Source: Clostridia bacterium (GTDB lineage Bacteria; Bacillota; Clostridia; Oscillospirales; CAG-272). Taken from it: a stretch of 64,000 bases of DNA. Below, one piece after another: positions 55,830 to 64,000 of this stretch (its first letter is position 1; every line of letters begins with the position of its first letter). The stretch lies in assembly GCA_017537175.1 (NCBI GenBank), contig JAFYLH010000029.1:1-64000 (forward strand). The letters run 5' to 3'. The position numbers were made by a program, and so were the translations under genes. The notes below the pieces were generated by a model. It was not told where the DNA came from, ran no database searches, and was given only the letters and a program-made list of their open reading frames with translations.

Positions 55830-56531
55830 CATAAACGGTTCCTTAGTCTCTCTGTGCAGCTCGATCTCGTCGGCAACACAGGCGCAGTTACGCATCTTAA
55901 GCAGATATAATACTGTCTCGGCAATATCCTCGGCAAGTATCATACCCTCGCTTGAAAGGTCGGGGCGGGAGATCTTTACCATATCGGTAAAAACTCCGCC
56001 GGGGCTGATTACATGAGCGCGGACACCTCGCTTATAATATTCCTTACTCAATGCCTTGGTAAAGCCAAGCAGAGCGTGCTTTGATGCGGCATAAACGCTC
56101 TGAAGAGCATAGCCCTTATGGGCGGTAACCGAGGCTATATTTATAACAGTTCCGCAGCCTGTCTTTTCAAGGTAGGGCAAAGCCTCTTTACAGAGCAGAA
56201 AGGGCGCACGGACATTTGTGTTCATTATCTTATCGTACTCTTCCATTGTAATGTCACAGAATTCCTGCGACTGAGCCACACCTGCGTTGTTTATAACAAG
56301 ATCGATGCTGCCGTAGGTCTCTACCGTTTTTGCAACAACCGATCTTACATATTCATCGTCACATATGTCCCCCGCAAGGATAAGGCAGTCCCTGTCCTTT
56401 GCGGTCTTTTTTATTTTTTCTTCGTTTCGTCCCATAAGAACGAGCTTATAACCAAGCCCGAACAGGGCCTCGGCAATGGCAGAGCCTATGCCGCCGCCTG
56501 CACCGGTAATGATACAAACCTTATTTTTCAT
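55827..56531 (-). CDS. SDR-family oxidoreductase
   Basis: 234 aa classical short-chain dehydrogenase. The N-terminal nucleotide site is IITGAGGGIGSAIAEAL, followed by LVINNAGVAQ (NNAG), the catalytic Ser in NIASVTAHKG and the YAASKHA motif (Y-x3-K). The C-terminal PGGVFTDMVK loop is the cofactor/substrate lid. It reduces or oxidises a carbonyl/hydroxyl with NAD(P)(H); substrate is not predictable. AAAAGGGG precedes the ATG. Confidence 0.9.
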   Translation of the reverse strand: MKNKVCIITGAGGGIGSAIAEALFGLGYKLVLMGRNEEKIKKTAKDRDCLILAGDICDDEYVRSVVAKTVETYGSIDLVINNAGVAQSQEFCDITMEEYDKIMNTNVRAPFLLCKEALPYLEKTGCGTVINIASVTAHKGYALQSVYAASKHALLGFTKALSKEYYKRGVRAHVISPGGVFTDMVKISRPDLSSEGMILAEDIAETVLYLLKMRNCACVADEIELHRETKEPFM

Positions 56532-56590
56532 TATTATACCCCTTTTTGAATAAATCAGAGGTCAGTATTAAACCGCTGATCGATTAGTTT

Positions 56591-57034
56591 TTAATAGTTA
56601 GTCTCTGTTATTTGTTCCAATGTTACAGGAAATAATAAACGGTTATTTTTTAAAAAATCATACTTTTGATAATCCGGTTGCAAGGTTCCGATAAATACAA
56701 CATCAAAAGAAACCTTTTCGTTTGACGGAATATTGAAATATTCCGAGCTTTCATCATTAATTGCACAAAGAGTTGTTTCTTTTATAATTCCTGTGTCATA
56801 TTCCTCCTTTAGGTCTCCAATAAGCTTTACCGTTACATTTTTATCGCTTGTATTCTTGACTGTAACATAACAAGAATAATAAATTGAATTATTCTTTATA
56901 TAAACATCACTTAACCAGCTTTCGTCTTCTATCAGCCTGCAACAATTGGCTGTTTTTGCTTCAATATTTGAACAGGATATAAAAGATGACAGGATAAAAA
57001 TTATACACAATATTTCTATAAATATTTTTTTCAT
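56591..57034 (-). CDS. Hypothetical lipoprotein
   Basis: 147 aa. The signal peptide MKKIFIEILCIIFILSSFISC ends in a lipobox (FISC). The mature part is a small beta-sandwich with SCYVTVKNTSDKNVTVKLIG and IPSNEKVSFDVVFIGTLQP, a pattern like FxLYD/DUF4352-type exported domains. AAAGGAG lies 14 bases before the ATG, rather far. It is AT-rich compared with its neighbours. I do not assign a function. Confidence 0.75.
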   Translation of the reverse strand: MKKIFIEILCIIFILSSFISCSNIEAKTANCCRLIEDESWLSDVYIKNNSIYYSCYVTVKNTSDKNVTVKLIGDLKEEYDTGIIKETTLCAINDESSEYFNIPSNEKVSFDVVFIGTLQPDYQKYDFLKNNRLLFPVTLEQITETNY

Positions 57035-57237
57035 GTGTTTTTAAACCGCTCCTTTTATCTTATGTGTACGATTATATCAAAAACCGCTTTAACTGTCAAT
57101 CAGAGAGTCAAATCAGCCGTTCTTTGTAAAATTTTTGTTAATATATAATTAATATTATTTATTTATATATTAGTTTATATTATAATAATCTATAATTAAC
57201 ATAGTGTTGAAAACTTTTTTTGAAAGGATGTATACAG

Positions 57238-58617
57238 ATGCAAACATTTGACGATGTATGGGCCGTCATATGCGAGGCCATGAACGAAGAATTTTCAAAA
57301 CCCTTTATCGCGGTGTGGTTTGCCAATCTCAAGCTTGCCTTTCTTGACGAAAAAATTGCGGTATTTATAGCAAAATCAGAATTTTTCCGCAAGGGAATAG
57401 AAGAAAAGCATAAGGATAAGATCAAAAAATACCTCATCAATACCTTAGGTTACGATGTAGAAATAGTTGTACTTAACGACGAGGAGGGTCCCCACGACCT
57501 GTCGGTATACACAGAGGGTGCTGCAACCGTACAGACTGCCGAAAGAACAGAGGAAGCAGTATCCGATATCAAGACCGTTGTTCCTCAGGCTGTACAGAAC
57601 CACAGCTACACCTTTGATAACTTTATAGTCGGCGCTTCAAACAAGTTTGCCCACGCGGCATCCCTGGCTGTGGCAAACAACCCCATAGACAACGAGTACA
57701 ATCCTCTGTTTATTCACGGTCCCTCGGGTCTGGGCAAGACACATCTGCTCAACGCAATAATGAACCGTATGAGAGAGCTTAACCCGGATGTCAAGATAGT
57801 TTATGTCAAGGGTGACGATTTTACCAACAAGCTTATCGAGGCTATCACCAACAAAACAACGGCTCAGTTCCGCAACACCTTCCGTACCGTGGATGCACTT
57901 CTCATAGATGATGTTCAGTTTATTGCAGGTAAGGAATCCACACAGGAGGAGTTCTTCCACACCTTTAATACCATATACGAGGAGGGCGGGCAGATCATCC
58001 TTGCTTCCGACCGTCCCCCCAGAGAAATGGCAACCCTGGAGGACAGATTGCAGAACCGCTTTGAGTCGGGTATTCTTGCAGATATCCAGCCCCCCAACCT
58101 TGAGCTCAGAATAGCCATAATGAAGGACAAGGCGGCAAAAAAGGGTGTCAGCATCTCCTACGAGATACTCAATTACTTAGCCGAAAATCTTACCTCAAAT
58201 GTAAGACAGCTTGAGGGTGCCATCAACAAGATCTGCGCACAGAGCTTTCTTATCAATACACCCATCACCCTCGAAATGGCAAAGACCGCCGTTGCGGATA
58301 TGATATCCACCAAGGAAAGCGCCAATGTTTCTCCCGATCTTATCATAGAAACCGTGGCACGTCGTGACGGTGTATCGGTTGACGATATCAAGAGCCGCAA
58401 GCGCACAAGCTCTATCGCCTTTACCAGACATAAGTGCATCTATCTTATACATAAGCTCACCGGTATGAGCTACGGCAGGATAGGCGAGATATTCAAGCGC
58501 GACCGCACCACCATGATGTCCTCTGTTGACACGGTCAAGGAGGAGATCAAGATAAACTCCATCTACGAAGAGGAGATAAACTCACTTATCAGAGAGATAA
58601 AGGGCGAGGAAGTATAA
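57238..58617 (+). CDS. dnaA: Chromosomal replication initiator protein DnaA
   Basis: 459 aa from the ATG at 57238, after GAAAGGA; the TTG at 57220 overlaps that site. Domain I is residues 1-85 (FDDVWAVICEAMNEEFSKPF), domain II a variable linker (about 86-120). Domain III, the AAA+ ATPase, has YTFDNFIVGASNKFAHAAS, Walker A GPSGLGKTHLLNAI, Walker B ALLIDDVQFIAGKES and sensor II VRQLEGAINK. Domain IV has the DNA-binding helices KCIYLIHKLTGMSYGRIG and RDRTTMMSS. It opens the origin just downstream. Transcription is probably from the AT-rich stretch 57120-57200, but I see no strong -35 box there. Confidence 0.97.
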   Translation: MQTFDDVWAVICEAMNEEFSKPFIAVWFANLKLAFLDEKIAVFIAKSEFFRKGIEEKHKDKIKKYLINTLGYDVEIVVLNDEEGPHDLSVYTEGAATVQTAERTEEAVSDIKTVVPQAVQNHSYTFDNFIVGASNKFAHAASLAVANNPIDNEYNPLFIHGPSGLGKTHLLNAIMNRMRELNPDVKIVYVKGDDFTNKLIEAITNKTTAQFRNTFRTVDALLIDDVQFIAGKESTQEEFFHTFNTIYEEGGQIILASDRPPREMATLEDRLQNRFESGILADIQPPNLELRIAIMKDKAAKKGVSISYEILNYLAENLTSNVRQLEGAINKICAQSFLINTPITLEMAKTAVADMISTKESANVSPDLIIETVARRDGVSVDDIKSRKRTSSIAFTRHKCIYLIHKLTGMSYGRIGEIFKRDRTTMMSSVDTVKEEIKINSIYEEEINSLIREIKGEEV

Positions 58618-58897
58618 TACCTTAATGTCATTAACTTAAAATGTGATATTCATAAGTTTTCCACACCTTTTCCACATGTTATTAACTTGTTTTCCGACGG
58701 AAAATGTGGATAAGTAAAATGCCAGAAACAGAGCTGTTGATTTTCTTCTCTGTTTTCCGACATTTGGTGAGGAGGCATAAAATACCATACCGTAAGGGTA
58801 TACCGTACTTTTCCACACTTTCCCACCCCCCTACTACCACTGTTACTAATTTCTTTTATATATTTATTTTTATTTATTTTAAAAGGACGAAAAAAAG
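58618..58897 (+). other. Replication origin region (oriC) between dnaA and dnaN
   Basis: 280 bp with no gene. DnaA boxes: TTTTCCACA at 58657-58665, 58668-58676 and 58809-58817, and the full consensus TTATCCACA on the minus strand at 58705-58713. After the last box there is a C-rich stretch (58818-58830), then CTA-CTA-CCA-CTG-TTA-CTA (58831-58848), which matches the DnaA-trio pattern known from Bacillus subtilis, then about 33 bases of A/T (58849-58881) as the likely unwinding element. Several TTTTCCGAC repeats lie between the boxes. Confidence 0.85.
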
Positions 58898-60046
58898 ATG
58901 AAAACGATTTTTGAAAAAAGCATACTGCTTGATGCTATCCTTCCCGCTTTAGGCTCTGTATCCGCAAAGAATACCATACCCGCAATAGAGGGTATCAACC
59001 TTAACTGTACAGAGGACGGCAAATGTGTCATTACCGCGTACGACCTTGAAAAGGGCTACAGAACCGAGATATCCTGCGATGTGGTAAGACCGGGTAACTA
59101 TATCATCAATGCACAGAAGTTTGCACAGATCATCCGTGCAATGCCCTCCGGCTTTATTACCATAGATATAGATTCCAGTAATATTGCAAAGATAGTAAGC
59201 GGTAAGAGTGAGTTCGAGATCTATGCCATGAACGGTGCCGACTTTCCTCAGCTTCCCGCCCTTCGCGGTGACCACGGCTTTGTTATCAAGCAGGGTATAC
59301 TGCGTAACATGATAACAAAGACACAGTTTGCCGTTGCCGCAAACGATATGCGTCCCGAGCTTAACGGTGCCTTCTTTAAGATAGAGGGCAACAAGCTTAC
59401 CGTTGTATCCTGCGACGGCTCAAAGATGGCTATCAAGGAGCAGATCACCGATATAGAAAACAAAAACGATGACCAAAGCGAGCTTGATATGCAGTTTATC
59501 ATTCCCGCAAAAACTCTTATCGAGATAATGAAGCTTCTCTCGGATAATGACGAAACCGTTTCAATAAGACTTACCAGAAAATATGTTATCCTCTTTATAG
59601 GCAGCGTTATATTCTTCTCCAGACTTATAGAGAACGAGTATATAGATTATAACCGTTTTCTGCCCAAGGCACCCAAGACCTTTGTAAAGATCGACTGTGA
59701 GGCATTTTTAGGGGCTTTAGAGCGCGCTTCCCTTGTTACCGAGGATAAGACTATGGGTCAGGCTAAATCTATCCTCAGATGCAATTTTGAGGACAATATG
59801 CTCAAAATATCCTCTGTTTCGGTATCGGGTAAGGTATATGACGAGGTATTTACCGAAAAACAGGGCGATGATATTGTTATAGGCTTTAACTGCCGTTACC
59901 TGCTGGATGCTCTCAGAGCCTGCGACAGCGAAAAGCTCAAGCTCAGTCTTACAAGCCAGCTTATGGGTATGACCCTGCAGCCTGCAGAGGAGGGCGAGGA
60001 CGGAACATTTACCTTCCTTGTGCTTCCGGTAAAGATCAAGGAATAA
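58898..60046 (+). CDS. dnaN: DNA polymerase III beta subunit (sliding clamp)
   Basis: 382 aa, the normal length, with three clamp domains. KTIFEKSILLDAILPALGSV opens domain 1; KSEFEIYAMNGADFPQLPAL is the conserved NADDYPxLP-like linker strand; FAVAANDMRPELNGAFFKIE is domain 2, and LVLPVKIKE is the conserved clamp C-terminus near the hydrophobic pocket. AAAAGGA precedes the ATG. It encircles DNA and tethers polymerase. recF follows after a heptad element; the small S4-domain gene (yaaA) often found here is absent. Confidence 0.97.
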   Translation: MKTIFEKSILLDAILPALGSVSAKNTIPAIEGINLNCTEDGKCVITAYDLEKGYRTEISCDVVRPGNYIINAQKFAQIIRAMPSGFITIDIDSSNIAKIVSGKSEFEIYAMNGADFPQLPALRGDHGFVIKQGILRNMITKTQFAVAANDMRPELNGAFFKIEGNKLTVVSCDGSKMAIKEQITDIENKNDDQSELDMQFIIPAKTLIEIMKLLSDNDETVSIRLTRKYVILFIGSVIFFSRLIENEYIDYNRFLPKAPKTFVKIDCEAFLGALERASLVTEDKTMGQAKSILRCNFEDNMLKISSVSVSGKVYDEVFTEKQGDDIVIGFNCRYLLDALRACDSEKLKLSLTSQLMGMTLQPAEEGEDGTFTFLVLPVKIKE

Positions 60047-60084
60047 TTCTCAATTCGCAATTCTCAATTCGCAATTGAAGGAAG
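60044..60084 (+). repeat. Stop-codon heptad element (dnaN)
   Basis: Directly after TAA: TTCTCAA, TTCGCAA, TTCTCAA, TTCGCAA (60047-60074), then TTGAAGGAAG (60075-60084). Here the AAGGAAG end is also the likely ribosome-binding site of recF; no hairpin follows. Confidence 0.88.
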
Positions 60085-60094
60085 ATAAATAATA

Positions 60095-61177
60095 TTGTTT
60101 TGTAAAAAGATAATATACAAGGATTTCAGAAATATAGAAAGGGCGGAGCTTGAGTTTTGCCCGGGGACAAATATTTTTATAGGCTCAAATGCCGAGGGAA
60201 AGACCTCTGCGGTAGAGGGTATATACCTCTTTGCCAGAGGAAAGAGCTTTCGCAGTCAGCATGATACCGATATGATCCGCTTTGACTGTGACTATGCAAG
60301 CGTAGATATGGAGTTTGATGATATACGCAATCATAAGATGCGCATTGCCTACAGCCGCGACGGCAGAAGACTGTGTAAGCATAACGGTGTGGATATCAAA
60401 AAGCTCTCCGAGTTTATAGGCCATTTCAGAGCCGTGATATTCTGTCCCAATCACCTGTCTCTTGTAAAGGACGGACCAAGTGTCAGAAGATCATTTATTG
60501 ATACTGCAATATCACAGATTCAGCCCTCTTATGTGGGACTTTTACAAAAGTATAACAGCATACTTTCTCAAAGAAATGCTCTTATAAAAAATGCATACTT
60601 TCAGAGAGATGTTTTTGATGCTACCGTAGAATACTGGTCGGAGCAATTAGCGGCAGAGGCCGAAAAAATAAGCAGTAAAAGAGCAAGATATACAAAGATG
60701 CTCTCAGATTCTGCAAACGAGCTTATAGGTGATATGACAGGCGGCAGGGAGCAGCTGAGTATTACCTACCGTCATCAAAAGACCAAGGAAGAATACTTTG
60801 CCGAGCTTTTCTCAAATCACGAAAGAGAGATAAAATACGGCTCTACCCTTTACGGAGTTCACAAGGATGACCTTGATATTATGCTCTGCGGCCACGATGC
60901 AAGGAGCTTTGCCTCCCAGGGTCAGCAGAGAAGCATTGCCCTGGCTCTTAAGCTCAGCGAGGGTGAGATATCAAAGAAGGAATGCGGCAGCTATCCGGTA
61001 TTTTTGCTGGATGATGTCTTAAGCGAGCTCGATGCAGGAAGAAGAGAATATGTTCTGTCCGGTTTATCGGACAGGCAAACCTTTATAACTTCTTGTAACG
61101 AGGAAGATTTCAAAGGTATAGGCGATGCTGTTACTTACACAGTAAAACAAGGAGAATTCGAAATTCGGAATTCGTAA
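60095..61177 (+). CDS. recF: DNA replication and repair protein RecF
   Basis: 360 aa. The start is a TTG at 60095, about 11 bases after AAGGAAG; it is needed to include the conserved first strand (MFCKKIIYKDFRNIERAEL). Walker A is FIGSNAEGKTSAVEG, the signature is SQGQQRSIALALKLSEG and Walker B is VFLLDDVLSELDAGRREYVL. It loads RecA at gapped DNA with RecO and RecR. The last residues EFEIRNS are encoded by a heptad repeat that contains the stop codon, so the native C-terminus was probably replaced. Confidence 0.96.
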   Translation: MFCKKIIYKDFRNIERAELEFCPGTNIFIGSNAEGKTSAVEGIYLFARGKSFRSQHDTDMIRFDCDYASVDMEFDDIRNHKMRIAYSRDGRRLCKHNGVDIKKLSEFIGHFRAVIFCPNHLSLVKDGPSVRRSFIDTAISQIQPSYVGLLQKYNSILSQRNALIKNAYFQRDVFDATVEYWSEQLAAEAEKISSKRARYTKMLSDSANELIGDMTGGREQLSITYRHQKTKEEYFAELFSNHEREIKYGSTLYGVHKDDLDIMLCGHDARSFASQGQQRSIALALKLSEGEISKKECGSYPVFLLDDVLSELDAGRREYVLSGLSDRQTFITSCNEEDFKGIGDAVTYTVKQGEFEIRNS

Positions 61178-61252
61178 TTCGGAATTGAAGGAAGATTTTT
61201 GCTGATGGCAAAAATCCACAATTAATTCCGCATTCCGCACTCCGCATTCCGA
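61157..61252 (+). repeat. Double heptad element engulfing the recF stop codon
   Basis: TTCGAAA, TTCGGAA, TTCGTAA (with the stop TAA), TTCGGAA (61157-61184), TTGAAGGAAG, hairpin GATTTTTGC/GCAAAAATC (61194-61216), then an inverted array TTCCGCA, TTCCGCA, CTCCGCA, TTCCGAC (61226-61252). It fills the space between recF and remB. Confidence 0.88.
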
Positions 61253-61295
61253 CCGAAGGGAGTGCCAAGAGGCTTTGCCTCAGGCCGCATTAAGT

Positions 61296-61547
61296 ATGTA
61301 TATTCATTTGGGAAATAACGCAGTTTTGCGAAAGAAAAAGATAATAGGTATCTTTGATATGGACACCTCCACCAGAGCCCCCGAAACAAGGGTATATCTC
61401 AGGCGCTGTGAAAAAGAGGGCAGAAGTAAATATGTAAATTATGAGATACCGAAATCCTTTGTGGTAACAGAGGATAATGCTGTGATCCTGACACAGCTTT
61501 CCCCTGCTGCACTTGCGGGAAGAATGAAAAATATAAAACACGATTAA
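61296..61547 (+). CDS. remB: RemB/YaaB-like DUF370 protein
   Basis: 83 aa from the ATG at 61296. MYIHLGNNAVLRKKKIIGIF is the start of DUF370 proteins, whose founding members RemA and RemB regulate matrix genes in Bacillus subtilis; FDMDTSTRAPETRVYL and AVILTQLSPAALAGRM complete the domain. The position between recF and gyrB is the classical one for yaaB/remB. No good ribosome-binding site is seen: the 30 bases upstream belong to a repeat with an AGAGGC-TTT-GCCTC hairpin, which may have displaced it. Confidence 0.9.
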   Translation: MYIHLGNNAVLRKKKIIGIFDMDTSTRAPETRVYLRRCEKEGRSKYVNYEIPKSFVVTEDNAVILTQLSPAALAGRMKNIKHD

Positions 61548-61562
61548 ATTACCCCGTAATAA

Positions 61563-64000
<2,438 letters not shown>

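Noticed and set aside
57035-57237. Second origin half upstream of dnaA
   Set aside because: The region is AT-rich but I found no TTATCCACA or close variant.
60047-60094. S4-domain gene yaaA between dnaN and recF
   Set aside because: Only 48 bases separate the genes and they are filled with a heptad element.

Overview
The window looks like a chromosomal segment around the replication origin of a low-to-moderate GC Gram-positive anaerobe, most likely an uncultivated gut member of the Clostridia (Oscillospirales/Ruminococcaceae-like). The basis is the gene order dnaA-oriC-dnaN-recF-remB-gyrB, strong Shine-Dalgarno sites, sigma-A type promoters (almost all with a 17-bp spacer), lipobox lipoproteins, SLH-domain surface proteins and an Opp-type peptide transporter. 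Species assignment is inference. Most genes left of dnaA lie on the minus strand and those right of it on the plus strand, as expected for genes co-oriented with replication from an origin near 58.7 kb. No rRNA, tRNA, CRISPR array, transposase or prophage gene was recognised.

Layout. 1-4251 (-): the N-terminal part of a very large secreted phosphodiester-glycosidase-like protein with tandem C-terminal wall-binding-type repeats, running off the left edge. 4376-12727 (-): an eight-gene, tightly coupled polysaccharide operon (sugar-phosphate transferase, HpcH/HpaI-type aldolase, 2-hydroxyacid dehydrogenase, asparagine-synthase-like PP-loop enzyme, two GT4 and one GT2 glycosyltransferases, an EpsG-type polymerase) from one promoter at 12775-12803. 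13147-25821 (-): five DUF4838 genes; four are secreted paralogues with three N-terminal SLH domains and one is cytoplasmic. A small XRE regulator (+) sits among them. 25976-29825 (+): a divergent operon of a uronate-isomerase-like amidohydrolase, a PfkB sugar kinase and a beta-propeller putative glycosidase, which suggests uronic-acid catabolism linked to the DUF4838 proteins (DUF4838 proteins carry a GH67-N-like domain). 30739-37100 (-): oppBCDFA. 37372-48034 (+): nucleoside-kinase-like protein, an SLH-anchored multidomain papain-like/lectin-like protein, polA, recG, a lipoprotein and a membrane protein. 48072-54861 (-): GH32 glycosidase, a sixth DUF4838 protein, and a zinc-ribbon/TM/subtilisin/GLUG surface protease. 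55033-57034: nitroreductase, SDR oxidoreductase, small lipoprotein. 57238-64000 (+): dnaA, oriC, dnaN, recF, remB, gyrB and the start of a 1-phosphofructokinase-like gene.

The most unusual material is intergenic. (i) Short arrays of 7-base units of the form TNNNNAA begin exactly at, or engulf, the stop codon of seven genes, end in TTAAGG or TTGAAGGAAG and are usually followed by a perfect hairpin. (ii) At three of these genes the last 12-17 coding bases, including the stop, are repeated in inverted orientation just downstream. (iii) Two hairpin arrays contain different mini-palindromes separated by a constant spacer; in the larger one (41075-41269) the spacer flips orientation halfway, so the whole array could fold into one multibranched structure. 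(iv) Three junctions between DUF4838 genes carry the same fused terminator-promoter cassette, with the -35 box of the next gene inside the terminator hairpin of the previous one.
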